This document shows positions 1-11,374 of a stretch of DNA of 64,000 bases, one piece after another (within the stretch, counting starts at the first letter, position 1; each line of letters opens with the position of its first letter). A program made the position numbers and the translations under genes. The stretch is from Arachis hypogaea (taxonomy: Eukaryota; Streptophyta; Magnoliopsida; Fabales; Fabaceae), in NCBI RefSeq assembly GCF_003086295.3, contig NC_092051.1, forward strand, positions 21,261,940 to 21,325,939, in the 5' to 3' direction. The notes under the pieces were generated by a model that was not told where the DNA came from, ran no database searches, and worked only from the letters and a program-made list of their open reading frames with translations.

Positions 1-147
1 GTGATCGGCGTACACTGTAGCTATCCTGTTTTCCTGCACTGGAAACTTGACACGCAGGTGTAATGTGGACACTATCGCTTTGAATATATTCAAGGCGGGT
101 CTCCCAATTATAATATTATAAGGGCTATAACAGTCTACTATTAGATA

Positions 148-936
148 CTAAATATCAATGGACTTCGACATAGGGATCTCTCCTATTGTGGTCCTTAGCC
201 ATATATGTCCCATGATTGGGACCCTCTCTCCAGAGAACCCAATTAGATCTCCCGAGGAGGGCTGTATTAGTTTTTCTGACAACCTTATCTTTTTAAAGGT
301 AGAATAAAACAAAACATCAGTGCTACTACCTGGGTCTATCAGTGTTTTCCTTACCAACAGCTCTCCAACCTGTATGGAGATCACTACTGGGTCGTCGAGG
401 TTAGGGCTTGCTGATCTGAAGTCTGATTGATTGAAGGATATTGTGATGTCTGGGTCCTCCTCCTTCTTTGGTTGTACTGTTCCTTCGATTGCCAGCATCG
501 CCCTATAGCTTCATTTTCTGGCCGAGTTTGTTTCACCTCCGCCTGCGTATCCTCCTGATATGTGGCTGATGATTCCTCTTGGTGGATCAGGAGTTGTCTG
601 TTCTTTTTTGTTCTTATCTGTCACTGCTTGTTTATGCTCGTTCCTGTCCAGGTTTGCCCCTCTGGATTTCCGAGCTTTGACATATTTGTCTAAGAGCTCT
701 TGGCGTGCCAGTCTTTCGAGCAGGTCTTTTGCAACGATGCAGTCGTTCGTGGTATGGCCGAACTTCTGATGGAAGGCGCAGTGCTTGCTTCTATCTACGA
801 ACCGTTGGTCTTGGTAGTTCCCTTCTCGGGCTGGTGGCTTCACAATTTTGTTATTCAGAATCTCTTTGATGATGTTTTCTCTCTTGGTATTGAATCTGGT
901 ATACGTGTTGTATTTTGGTGTGAGCTTGAAGGGCCT
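148..936 (-). pseudogene. gypsy gag C-terminus (zinc finger) and aspartic protease, partial
   Basis: The segment 843-511 encodes a basic gag tail with a finger-like CAFHQKFGHTTNDC, i.e. a Cys/His cluster with the GHTTNDC ending common in plant gypsy gags, followed by a Lys/Arg-rich stretch. A stop and shift near 505 separate it from 498-148, which carries a retropepsin: LVRKTLIDPGSSTDVLFYS has the catalytic D-(P)-G-S-S, and further on IGFSGERVPIMG matches the usual flap region. The reading continues towards the window edge with stops. It is the downstream continuation of the gag fragment at 9402-10216. Confidence 0.8.
932..936. repeat. Target-site duplication GGCCT (left copy; right copy 9397-9401)
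   Basis: Five bases directly outside both LTRs are identical, and the gypsy gag frame is found on both sides. This confirms the element boundaries. Confidence 0.9.
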
Positions 937-2389
937 TTATAAACCACTATTTTATGGTTTATCTTGTGCTCATTTGAGTGGTTTTTATCAAGTTCTTACC
1001 CACTTATTCATATGATTCGCATGGTTTTACGTTTTCCTTTTCTGATTTTGTGCTATGATTGAAAATATGCTTCTTTGGCCTTATATTTGCTAATATTAAT
1101 CTTCTCTTATTACCATTTGATGTCTTGATATGTGCATTAAGTGATTTCAGAGATTATAGGGCAGAAATGACTCAGAGAATGGAAAGGAAGTATGCAAAAG
1201 TGGAAGGAATACAAGAAGTTGAAGAAATTGCTAAGTTGTCCAGCCTGACCCTCTTGCACTAAAACGGTCATAACTTGAGCTACAGAGGTCCAAATGATGC
1301 GGTTTCAGTTGCGTTGGAAAGCTAACATCCGGGGCTTCGATTTGATATATAATTTTTCATAGTGGCCGTACAGCTAGACGACGCGAATGCGTGCTCCACG
1401 CGGACGCGTCGCAGTGACAAAAATCAGCGTGGCAGATTTCGCCCCCAGTGATTTATGGGCTGTTTCTGGCCCAGTTTTCAGCCCAGAAAACACAGATTAG
1501 AGGCTATAAAGAGAAGGAATGCATCCATTCATGAATACAACATTCATAATACATAATTTTAGGTTTTAGATTTAGTTTTAGAGAGAGAGGTTCTCTCCTC
1601 TCTCTTAGGATTTATGATTAGGATTTCTCTTATTTTAGGATTGCTTCTACAATCACAGGTTCAAAGTTCCTTTAATTTATTTTCTGCTTTTATTTATTCC
1701 AATGCTTTTACTTGTTAATGTTCCTAAATTGGCTTATGAACCTTTTCATGTTAAGATTTGAATATTCTATTTAATATTATTTGAGGTATTTCAGACTTAT
1801 GGTTGCTTTCTTTAATTTATGTATCCAAATCATTTTCATTCAAGTAGATTTTCTTCTCCTTTGGCTTTGGTTGATTAATTGGTAACAGTTGAGTTATCAA
1901 CTCAGCTGTTGATTGAAATTGGAATTCTCTGCTGGTTAATTTGTACTCCAATAACTCTAGTCTTTCCATAGGAGTTGACTAGGATCTGAGGATTAAATTA
2001 ATTAGTCCATTTGACTTAACTAAGTGGGAGCAGAATCTAATTCTCATCACACCTGATAAGGATAACTAGGATAGGACTTCAATTTCTTATACCTTGCCAA
2101 GAGATTTTATTATTATTAATTTATTTTTCTTGTCATTTAAATTACCTGTCCTTATTTGAAAAACCCCCAATTTACAAGACTTATAACCAATAATAAGAAC
2201 ACTTCCCTGCAATTCCTTGAGAGACGACCCGAGGTTTAAATACTTCGGTTATCAATTTATTTAGGGGTTTGTTACTTGTGACAACCAAACTTTTGTACGA
2301 AAGGATTCTCTGTTGGTTTAGAAACTATACTATCAACGCGATTATATTTCTATAAAAATTCTTTACTAAACAGAAATCAGTTCGTTCTA
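937..2389 (+). repeat. 5' LTR of the nested non-autonomous element
   Basis: It begins TTATAAACC (the first G of TG is mutated; the 3' LTR has TGATAAACC) and ends GTTCTA. A TATA box (CTATAAAGAG) is at about 1504-1513. The LTR holds the conserved module described in the findings (about 1268-1360), followed by a CpG-rich palindromic stretch at about 1378-1415 (GACGCG, GAATGCGT, CCACGCGGACGCGTC). Confidence 0.92.
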
Positions 2390-2391
2390 AA

Positions 2392-2409
2392 TGGCGCCGT
2401 TGCCGGGGA
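2392..2409 (+). other. Primer-binding site (tRNA-Asp type)
   Basis: TGGCGCCGTTGCCGGGGA lies two bases after the 5' LTR. It matches the plant tRNA-Asp 3' end used by many Ty3/gypsy elements. Confidence 0.88.
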
Positions 2410-3071
2410 ATTGCAAAACGTGTGCCTTATTATTGGTTATTGTAAATATTTTTCTTGTTTGTTTTCTTTGTTTTGATCTAAAAATTCTAAGTTTGGTGTC
2501 ATTTTATTATTTTTTCTCTTTCCTCATTAAATTCAAAAATATCTTTTCTCTTTATTTTAATTGAATTTTCGAAATTTGTATTTAAAAATTCAGATTTTTA
2601 TTTTAAAATTTTTATCTTATCTTATCTTAGTTTTAAATTTCAAAATTCAAATCTTTTTCAAAAATCATATCTTTTTCAAAATCTTATCTTATCTCATTTC
2701 AAAATCAAATTTCAAATTTCAATATTTAAATTCCAAAATTCAAAATTCAAAATTTAAAATTTAAATTTAAAATTTTAAAAATCAAACCTTTTCAAAATTT
2801 AAATCTTTTTCAAATCTTTATCTTATATTGTTGACTTTTTCAAAATTCAAATTTCAAAATTTAAATTTCAAAATTTAAAATTCAAAATTTAATTTTCAAA
2901 TTCAAAAATTTAAATTTCAAAACCTTTTAATTTAAAAACTTATCTTCCCTTTCCTAACTTATCTTATCTTTTCTAATCTTAAAATCAAATCTTTTTCAAA
3001 CATTTTCTCTTATTTATTTTATTTTCCTTTGCTTGTTTATTTGTTTTTGTTTTTAATTTTTATTAGCTACT
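2410..3071 (+). other. Long AT-rich leader of the nested element
   Basis: The leader is about 660 bp of T/A-biased, low-complexity sequence made of variants of TTCAAAATTT, AAATCTTTTTC and CTTATCTTATC, with almost no G. One copy of AAGTTTGGTGT occurs near 2490. It encodes nothing convincing; an open frame at 2561-2764 is compositional. The gypsy-type element at 15.6-24.7 kb has a leader of the same kind. Confidence 0.75.
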
Positions 3072-4867
3072 ATGAATTCTCACCTCTCTGGTTTTAAGTT
3101 TGTTTCCAATGTTGTTGTAAGGAATGGAAACTATAATGAAAATAGGCATCAAGGTTGGAAAAATCAAAAATGGAAGGAGCCACAAGGATTTGATCAACCC
3201 TCTTGGCAACAACCCCCTCCAATGCGCTATAACCAACAATCATTCTATGATGCATATCAAGACAATACTTTGGTGGACCCTTCCGTGACAACCAACCTCC
3301 ACCAAATTACTATGGTCAAGAGCCATTCCAGGGAGCGTATCAAGATGATGAATATGGTGGACCCCCTTGTAGTTACCAACAAGCCCCACCATATACTTAT
3401 GAACCACCTCCCCAACATACCTTTGAACCACCATAATCACAAGCCCCTTTACACCAAACACCCCCAAATGACCCTAACCCACATTTACCACACCAACCAC
3501 CACATGAACCATACCCAGAACCATCACCTCAATATCCACCATCTCCATATCCTTATCAAGAAGAACCACCTCCGTATTATGAGCCCTTTCTCCCAGCAAA
3601 TGAACCCTCCTATCCACCCCAATCTCCATTGGATAACAACACCCTCATCTCTAATATCATTGGTCTCACCTCTACACTCCAAAATCTTATATCTCGCATG
3701 GACCAACCCTCTACCTCCAATATTCAACCCTCAAACTTCAGTGCGCTTCCTTTTCAACCACATAATAATCTTCCCATCCCATCACCACCCTCCATGGAAG
3801 AGCGCCCACATCCATCAATCCAAGAGCAAGATGATTCCAGTTATGCTATTGATATGGAACAAGAAAGAAGGAATCATCTTCGCGAATCCATACTTCATAA
3901 GAAGCTAGAGGAAGCCCTACAGATGAAGGTAGTAGAGACCCTTGAAGTCGAAGAAGTGGTTGAAGAATTAGTGAAGGAAGACATCAAGGAGGAGTCTGAT
4001 TTTGTCTTAGAGCAAGAGGAAGCCCAAAATGTGGAGATAGGAGAGACCCTTGCAGATGAAGGAATAGTTGAAAGGAGCTATCATGGAAAGGAAATCATCA
4101 AGGATGAGTACGATTTTATACTAAAACAACTGGACAAAGCAGTAATTACTAAAGAGGAGGAAGTGGTTGAAGACTTAGGAGATGCAGAACCTCCATGGAA
4201 AAGTCCAGTCATAGAACCTCCTTCCAAGACGTTTGAATTTGATGTTGAAGAGGGTGTACAACCTCTAAGGCATATCATGGCTAAAGACTTTGAAGAGGTT
4301 GATCAAGAGATGGAGATTAAAGAAAAAGAAGCACAACCTCCCATGCCCTTGGAAAGCAATAAAGAGGAGATTGAATTGGAAGAAAGCTACCAAGAGGAAG
4401 ATGTTGAAATTGAAGAAGCTTACAATGAGGTGGAAGTTGTCCAAGAAGAGCACAAGGGAGTGGAGCTTAAAATCACATTGCCAAAGTTGCTGGAGACCTC
4501 TCCCCAAAGGCCATTACCACCCAATACAACATTCAAGTGGGTAAAATTCATATCCCTTAGCTTTCTCATTCCACTTGAATATAGTTTACTTGAGACAGAT
4601 GGTCAACTTAGAGTTCTTTGTGGCTATAAGAGCAAGCGGGAGATGGATAGTAATAGGAATTGTCATGCAAGGTTTAATATGGTTGTAGGCTCCAAATTGA
4701 AGTACAAAGGTTGGTATAATTCTCAATTGAATGGGTCTAGGAAGTTGTTTGGATGTCTCCATGAGAATTCAGATTGCTTGTCACCCGGTTGGAAAAATGA
4801 TGATCAACTTGAAGACGGGTGTAGAAACAAGATTTGGGATTCGGGAATATATGAGGATCAAATTTAG
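3072..4867 (+). pseudogene. Gag-like Gln/Pro/Tyr-rich and acidic ORF of the nested element (frameshifted)
   Basis: The ORF opens MNSHLSGFKFVSNVV and has a Trp/Asn/Gln-rich stretch (HQGWKNQKWKEPQGFDQPSW). A +1 shift near 3262-3270 moves it to the frame that reads GGPFRDNQPPPNYYGQEPFQG, followed by Pro/Tyr-rich repeats, one TAA near 3434, and a long open part from 3629. That part is strongly acidic with E/V-rich heptad-like segments (about residues 75-280) and ends in a mixed module (FKWVKFISLSFLIPLEYSLLETDGQLR...). There is no zinc finger and there are no pol motifs. It may act as a structural or accessory protein of a non-autonomous family. Function unknown. Confidence 0.6.
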
Positions 4868-5038
4868 GAGCTCAAAACTTGTGAAGAACTCCATCAAAGC
4901 TTGAGAAATTTACTTGGTATTGATAGAGCTTATTGGAAGTCCAAGCATTGGTGGAAGTTTCAAGACGAGTTCAAGCACAAGCCACCATGACAAGGAGCTC
5001 ACCAAATGTCCAACTTAAGGACAATAACTAAAGTGCTA

Positions 5039-5056
5039 GGTGGGAGACAACCCACC
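5039..5056 (+). other. Conserved hairpin GGTGGG-AGACAA-CCCACC
   Basis: A perfect 6-bp stem and 6-base loop just after the ORF. Similar GGG-AGNCAA-CCC hairpins occur after pol in Athila-type plant gypsy elements (recalled, not searched). Its presence suggests this element derives from that lineage, with pol lost. Confidence 0.55.
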
Positions 5057-5194
5057 ATGGTATGATCGTTCCTTTTCTTCAATTTTGATTCGTTTTGTTT
5101 ATTTTTGAGTTTTATTTTATTCTATTTTTATTGAACCTGGAATTATTTATAGCATCCACACTATCATTGCATTTTGCATCCTGCATAAAAAAAA

Positions 5195-5750
5195 AAATAC
5201 ACGCACGCGACGCGTCCGCGTCACCAGTGCGTTTTGAAGAAAAGAGAATTGGACAGAGAGTCACGCGAAAGCGTGGCTGGAGGCGTGCCTTAAGCACAAA
5301 CATGCCCACGCATCCGCGTCACCCACGCGGTCGCGTCATTTGGAAAATAAGCCTCCCACGTATCCGTGTCACCCATGCGAATGCGTGCCCCTAAAAATCA
5401 ACATAAAAGAGGTGTATGGCAGCAAGTTATGATGGAGCTGGGTTGGAATGAAGCTGGAAGCACCAGCCCCATCACGCGACCGCGTGCCCCACGCGGCCGC
5501 ATCGTCCTCCAAATATGGCCATTCACGCGATCGCGTCAACCACGCGATTGCGTCAACCACGCAATCGCGTCACCCAAAAATTTGGCAAAATGGGTTTGAA
5601 ACAGAGAGTTGCGCGAACGCGCAGTTGCTCTCGCGCCATTCGCACAAATCAAGTCACGCGACCGCGTGACCCACGCGTCCACATCACTTGACAAAAACCA
5701 CACACCATGCGACCGCGTGAACCACGCGTCCGCGTCGCCTGCATCGCACA
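5195..5750 (+). repeat. CpG-rich array of ACGCG/CGCGT motifs
   Basis: About 550 bp contains many degenerate copies of a roughly 30-base unit centred on CACGCGACCGCGT or CCACGCGTCCGCGTC, in otherwise AT-rich DNA. The same motif type occurs in this element's own LTRs. The several overlapping open frames here arise from stop-poor GC-rich sequence and are not treated as genes. Confidence 0.8.
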
Positions 5751-6295
5751 ACTTATCCAGATCAGCGCCAACTATCTTATCTTTTCTTTTCTCATCCTAA
5801 TTTCTTTCTTACTTTCTTCTTCTTCATTACTTCTCATCATTATTCTCTTTCATTCTATTTTTCCTATTGCATTTGCATACTTTCATTCACTGCATTTTAA
5901 TTTTATACATATTTTTATCTTCTTTTCTAAATCTCTTATTTTACCATTGGTGTTAAACGTTCTTATTCAACTGTTGCATCTTTTCTTACATTACTCTGGT
6001 GCTTAGTGACTTGTTTTCCACTGTTGGGTAATATTATTTAAATCAATGCTAATCTTTTATGATACTTGTACTCCTTTTGCATTGATATGAACTTATACTG
6101 TCTTTCATTACCCACACTTCTCCCCTTTGTTACAAATTTTGCACCACTGGTATGCCATGTGCTTCTATTTTTTCTCACTTGCATGTTGTAGCTACCATGT
6201 AATTGAGACCCTTATTATTTGGCATTAACACCCATATTTTAAATTGTTTCCTATCTTTATTTTTGGGTTACTTTTCTTCCCTTTTTCTTTCAGGA

Positions 6296-6438
6296 TGGCT
6301 ACCAGGAAGGGAACCAGAAAACGTTTACATGGGAGAGACACACAAGTCCACCTGCAAAATCTTTGGAGAAAAGCGTCAGTTGGAGCAACACGTCCACTTG
6401 CGCATCTCGGCATGCACCGAGGACGGTGCAATCTTTAA
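6296..6438 (+). pseudogene. Remnant start of an accessory ORF
   Basis: After a splice-acceptor-like TTTCTTTCAG comes ATG with MATRKGTRKRLHGRDTQVH, a basic start, which stops after about 47 residues. The position (3' half, after the CpG array) and basic opening parallel the accessory ORF at 19302 in the gypsy-type element. I infer it is what remains of the same ORF. Weak evidence. Confidence 0.35.
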
Positions 6439-6439
6439 G

Positions 6440-7436
6440 TGTGGGGAAGTCGATACCGACTTCCATGGGTTAGTTATTTCCTTCTCAACACCAATGTCTT
6501 ATTTTCTTTGTTAATTCATTGTTGCATTTGCATATTTAATTGCATGTTTGTTTGATCTTGTGCATTTAGTTACTACTTGGTTGAAGTAATATTTTCTTTT
6601 TCAAGAAATTTCTATAGCACTTCACTAATTTAAATTGAAAATTTTTTTTTGTGTTAAATTTGTTTGAAGTTGTATTTGGAACATAGTTTAAAAAGCTAAA
6701 AACACACAACCTGTGAGATTTTGAGCTTATTTATATGGTTACATTATTTAACCATAAATTTCTATTCTTGTGTGTTTTCTTCTCTATGATTGCAATCTTT
6801 GCTTTGTTCCATTCTATATGTCCAATGTTTAGTGTATTTACATGCTTGCATATGATTGAGGCCATTATTTGATTTCTGCTCACTTATCCCAAATAAGCCT
6901 ACCCTTTAAATTACTTTTGTTAGCCACTTTGAGCCTTTTAATCCCATTTGTTCTATATTTTACCACATTACTAGTCTTAAGCGGAAAAAATAATTGAATA
7001 TCCCAAATTGAATCTTTGGTTAGTTTAAGATAGAAATTATGTGTTAAGTAAGTATGGGAAGATTGTGGGAACAAGGGTTAATAAGGAAATGTGTCATGAT
7101 AAAATAATGGGAATTTGGGTACCTACTCATGTGAAACTATAAAATTAAAAATCCATGTGCATTGATAAGCTATGTTTATTTTCATGCTGAAAAAAAAAAC
7201 CAAAAATACTCAATAAATAAATAAATAAAAGGGGACAAAATTACCCCAATTCTAAGTTAAGTTAAGCTCCAAGATCAATGCATATGTGATAAAAATTAAA
7301 AGAAAGTTGATGCATGAGTATGTAATGCAAAAGCGGAAAATTTTGGGTAGCTAGGCATGATTCTAGAGTTATATAGAGTATATGTATGTTAGGTGAAAGC
7401 TTATGTTAATTAAAGATTCAATTTATAGCTCACTTA

Positions 7437-7488
<52 letters not shown>

Positions 7489-7928
7489 CTAATCCTTACC
7501 TTAGCCCCATTACAACCTTGAAAAGACCTCATGATGTTTGCATTGATACATTAAATATTATTGATTGGTTAGATGAAGAACAAAGTTTAGAAAGCATGAT
7601 TAGAGAAGAATAGAATGATTACCCTATACACTAGAGTGACTAGAGAGCATATACACCATCAGTAAGGGTTTAATGCTTGATTCTATGTTCCCTGCTTTCA
7701 TGAGCTATCTTCTTACAAGTTTACTTGTCTTTTATTGTATAATTTGAATTAGTGAAATCTGATTTTTGTTTGACTTGAAGAGCTTATTTACTTTTAACCA
7801 AGTAGATAGAAACATCTTAGCATATATAGTTGCATTCATATACATAGGTTGCATTTCATATATTTTACCATTCCTCTTCACTCCTTTATAGCTTCTCTTG
7901 AGTTTAGCATGAGGGACATGCTAATGTT
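6440..7928. other. Non-coding 3' part of the nested element
   Basis: AT-rich sequence with no convincing ORF. It contains a (TA)28 microsatellite at 7441-7496 and ends in the purine-rich tract next to the 3' LTR. Confidence 0.7.
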
Positions 7929-7943
7929 TAAGTGTGAGGAGGT
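7929..7943 (+). other. Polypurine tract
   Basis: TAAGTGTGAGGAGGT lies directly before the 3' LTR, the expected place for plus-strand DNA priming. Confidence 0.65.
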
Positions 7944-9396
7944 TGATAAACCACTATTTTATGGTTTATCTTGTGCTCATTTGAGTGATTTTTATCAAGT
8001 CCTTACCCACTTATTCATATGATTCGCATGGTTTTACGTTTTCCTTCCTGATTTTGTGCTATGATTGAAAATATGCTTCTTTGGCCTTATATTTGCTAAT
8101 ATTAATCTTCTCTTATTACCATTCGATGTCTTGATATGTGCGTTAAGTGATTTCAGAGATTACAGGGCAGGAATGACTCAGAGGATGGAAAGGAATCATG
8201 CAAAAGTGGAAGGAATACAAGAAGTTGAAGAAATTGCTAAGTTGTCCAGCCTGACCCTCTCGCACTAAAACGGTCATAACTTGAGCTACAGAGGTCCAAA
8301 TGATGCGGTTCTAGTTGCATTAGAAAGCTAACGTACGGGGCTTCGATTTGATATATAATTTGCCATAGTGGCCATACAGCTAGATGACGCGAACGCGTGC
8401 TCCACGCGGACGCGTCGCAGTGACGAAAATCAGCGTGACAGATTTCGCTCCCAGTGATTTATGGGCTGTTTCTGGCCTAGTTTTCGTCTCAGAAAACACA
8501 GATTAGAGGCTATAAAGAGAAGGAATGCATCCATTCATGAATACGACATTCATAATACATAATTTTAGGTTTTAGATGTAGTTTTAGAGAGAGAGAGGTT
8601 CTCTCCTCTCTCTTAGGATTTATGATTAGGATTTCTCTTATTTTAGGATTGCTTCTACAATCACAGGTTCAAAGTTCCTTTAACTTATTTTCTTCTTTTA
8701 TTTATTCCAATGCTTTTACTTGTCAATGTTCCTAAATTGGCTTATGAACCTTTTCATGTTAAGATTTGAATATTCTATTTAATATTATTTGAGGTATTTC
8801 AGACTTATGGTTGCTTTCTTTAATTTATGTATCCAAATTATTTTCATTCAAGTAGATTTTCTTCTCCTTTGGCTTTGGTTGATTAATTGGTAACACTTGA
8901 GTTATCAACTCAGCTGTTGATTAAAATTGGAATTCTCTGCTGGTTAATTTGTACTCCAATAACTCTAGTCTTTTCATAGGAGTTGACTAGGACCTGAGGA
9001 TTAAATTAATTAGTCCACTTGGCTTAACTAAGTGGGAGCAGAATCCAATTCTCATCACACCTGATAAGGATAACTAGGATAGGACTTCAATTTCTTATAC
9101 CATGCAAAGAGATTTTATTATTATTAATTTATTTTTCTTGTCATTTAAATTACCTGTCCTTATTTGAAAAACCCCTAATTTACAAGACTCATAACCAATA
9201 ATAAGAACACCTCCTTGTAATTCCTTGAGAGACGACCCAAGGTTTAAATACTTCGGTTATCAAGTTATTTAGAATTTTGTTACTTGTGACAACCAAACTT
9301 TGTACGAAAGGATTCTCTGTTAGTTTAGAAACTATACTATCAACGCGATTATATTTCTATAAAAATTCTTTACTAAACAGAAATCAGTTCGTTCTA
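7944..9396 (+). repeat. 3' LTR of the nested non-autonomous element
   Basis: Same length as the 5' LTR and nearly identical along its whole length. It begins TGATAAACC and ends GTTCTA directly before the second GGCCT copy. It repeats the conserved module (about 8272-8365) and the CpG-rich motif (about 8385-8420). Confidence 0.92.
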
Positions 9397-9401
9397 GGCC
9401 T

Positions 9402-10216
9402 CTTTGTATCCTTGTTGCCTGGTGATCTGAAAGCCTTTTCCTCATCCCTCCATTGTGGTCTATCCGGTTTTTGGGCCTCGCGGAGTTCTTCAATCTCCAT
9501 TTGAGCTGCAGCCCTTTCTCGGAACTCCTCTAGTGTTTTTGGTTTTGTTATCGCAGTGGTTTCCCGGAACTTGCCTGGTTAGAGACCGGCTTTGAGGGCA
9601 TGTAGGTGGACAGCCAGATCCAAGTCTTGGATCTCCATTGTAGCCTCGGCAAACCTGGTCATGTAGTCCTTTAAGCTCTCGTGTTGGCCTTGCTTGATTG
9701 TTCCTAGGTAGTCTGATCCATGGACGTATATTCTTGATGCAGCAAAGTAGTCAATAAAGGATCTCGCCAGTTCTTCAAAGGAGGAAATTGAACCTGCAGA
9801 CAGTTTAGAAAACTACAGTAATGCAGCACCATCAAGATAAGTGGGAAAAGCTCGGCAAAGCATGGGCTCATTGTTAGCGCCGTTAAAAACATCATGGATT
9901 GAAACTTCTTGACATGAGCTCGGGGGTCACCGAACCCCTTGTATGGTTCCAGTGCTGTAGGTAGTACAAAGTTTTTCGGCATCTGGAACTTAGTGATCTC
10001 CTCAGAAAAGGGATTTTCGAGGGTGAACTTCTCCTTAGGTGGGGTGATGTTCAGGGAATCTGTGTTGCCCTGCGCCGAGCTTTTAGAGCTTTCTCCTTCG
10101 TGCTTTCCGTTGTTCTGTGCGGATAGTTCAGCTATCTTCCGCACCTCCGCCTGGAGTTCGGTGATCTGAGCTAGGAGCTCCGCCTGTGTGGGTTGGGGGC
10201 TCCCATTGTCAGCCAT
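9402..10216 (-). pseudogene. gypsy gag N-terminal half
   Basis: The likely start is the ATG at 10216, which gives MADNGSPQPTQAELLAQITE; this is 75 bases from the primer-binding site. The open frame extends upstream to 10255, but that part is leader. A coiled-coil-like, Ser-rich N-terminus is followed by the retrotransposon gag core (FGDPRAHVKKFQSMMF). After about residue 125 the frame shifts: the expected DGAALLWFSKLP-like reading is found in another frame. Another in-frame stop lies near 9580. Gag then runs to the nested insertion. Clearly inactive. Confidence 0.75.
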
Positions 10217-10290
10217 GTCCGAGGATCGGGAATCCAGCAAAATAAGGTAAAACACTAAATAAAATGGATGGTGGGGTCAGATATATTCCA

Positions 10291-10310
10291 GGCCCCACGG
10301 TGGGCGCCAA
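10291..10310 (-). other. Primer-binding site of the split gypsy element
   Basis: On the minus strand this reads TTGGCGCCCACCGTGGGGCC, a common plant gypsy PBS form. It lies one base inside the LTR end that corresponds to 10312 and 75 bases before the gag ATG. Confidence 0.8.
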
Positions 10311-10311
10311 G

Positions 10312-10862
10312 TGATTCGTCCTTGTACTGGGGGGCCGAGTTTTAGCAATTCCGAGCAGGCGACTGTCGAAGAGGAAGAGCTATACGTCGGCTTGGATCGA
10401 ACACAGCGGCGGAAATACCTGTAAAAGATACTCCGACGCTCAAGTCAATAATAATCTTTAGTAAATCAATTAAGTAAAGAATAAAAGACTGAGAATGGAA
10501 CCTGATCCTTAGCCGAGTATATTAGTTCGACTTTATAGAAACTGTTTTACCCGTTTACTGTAAATAAGTTCGAATTCGTAGGTTAATTATGATATTCTGT
10601 TTTAGTGATTAGGTTTGTTAAGCACGTTTTTTATTTTCGAATGAGCGAGACTAATCTTACTTGTTAACGTGCGGAGCTTTTCGGACGACCGAGCATAGTG
10701 GTGACGTATCACAAGCGAATCCTATTTCTTGAATCGCTAATTAGGTTTGAGTTACTGACTTAGCTTCCTCGAGCCACTCTCCGTAGTTCTTAACAATCAA
10801 CAAGTGTAGGAGTGGGAGCAGACTAAAAACCAGCTTGCTGGTCGTTCGGCCACATGGCCACA
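10312..10862 (-). repeat. 5' LTR of the split gypsy element (outer end approximate)
   Basis: The inner end is set by the PBS: on the plus strand it starts TGATTCGTCC at 10312. The outer end is a guess at 10862, where GGCCACA would give TG...CA ends. The partner LTR is outside the window, so neither the length nor the TSD can be confirmed. Confidence 0.5.
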
Positions 10863-11320
10863 ATTGAACTGAACACACGTTTGATGTATGGCATGCTATA
10901 GATTGATGTTGACTTCTAATGAGATTAGATGTGATGAGAACATTAAAACTTGGAAGGAATTAAGGAATTATTATTTTCTGCCCAGCCAAGTAATTTATGT
11001 TATTCTTACTGTCCAATTTTCAGAGTTAATTTGTATATATATATATATATATACTTAATATACTAAAATTGGGTTTTTCTTGAACTAATAAAAGTGAGGT
11101 GTTGATTCTTCATAAATCTATTTTTCCACAAAAATGAATATACTATTTTCTCTTCTAAATTTATTTTATAAAAATATCTTTATTATAATTATACTCTAAT
11201 TAGTATTTAAGTAATAATACATAATTATACTCATTTAAAAAAATATCTTTATTATAATTATATAAAATCAATATGTAATGCATTATTAAACTACTTATCA
11301 ATTATCAATCAAAAATATTT

Positions 11321-11374
<54 letters not shown>

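Larger units (their letters stand above)
937..9396 (+). mobile_element. Complete non-autonomous LTR retrotransposon nested in gypsy gag
   Basis: The LTRs are 937-2389 and 7944-9396, both 1,453 bp. The target-site duplication is GGCCT at 932-936 and 9397-9401. A tRNA-Asp-type PBS follows the 5' LTR and a purine-rich tract precedes the 3' LTR. The 5.55-kb interior has one gag-like or acidic ORF region (3072-4867), a hairpin, a CpG-rich array and a short remnant ORF start, but no visible protease, reverse transcriptase or integrase. It must have been mobilised in trans. By eye the LTRs differ at about 2-3% of sites, so the insertion is fairly young. Confidence 0.92.
1..10862 (-). mobile_element. 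Degenerate Ty3/gypsy retrotransposon (gag-PR part), split by a nested element
   Basis: Reading right to left: an LTR-like end (10312-10862), a primer-binding site, a gag start, then gag up to 9402. Coding resumes at 936 with the gag zinc finger and a retropepsin. The break is the nested element at 937-9396, flanked by GGCCT on both sides. The element leaves the window at base 1, so RT, RNase H, integrase and the 3' LTR are not visible. The gag style (acidic N-terminus, then a GDPRAHVKKFQ stretch) and the protease motif DPGSSTDVL fit the Tat/Athila side of plant Ty3/gypsy. Frameshifts and stops show it is inactive. Confidence 0.85.

Noticed and set aside
5095..5800. Several overlapping open frames on both strands, 60-99 residues
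   Set aside because: They arise from the CpG-rich repeat array, which lacks stop codons in many frames; no domain or start context supports them.
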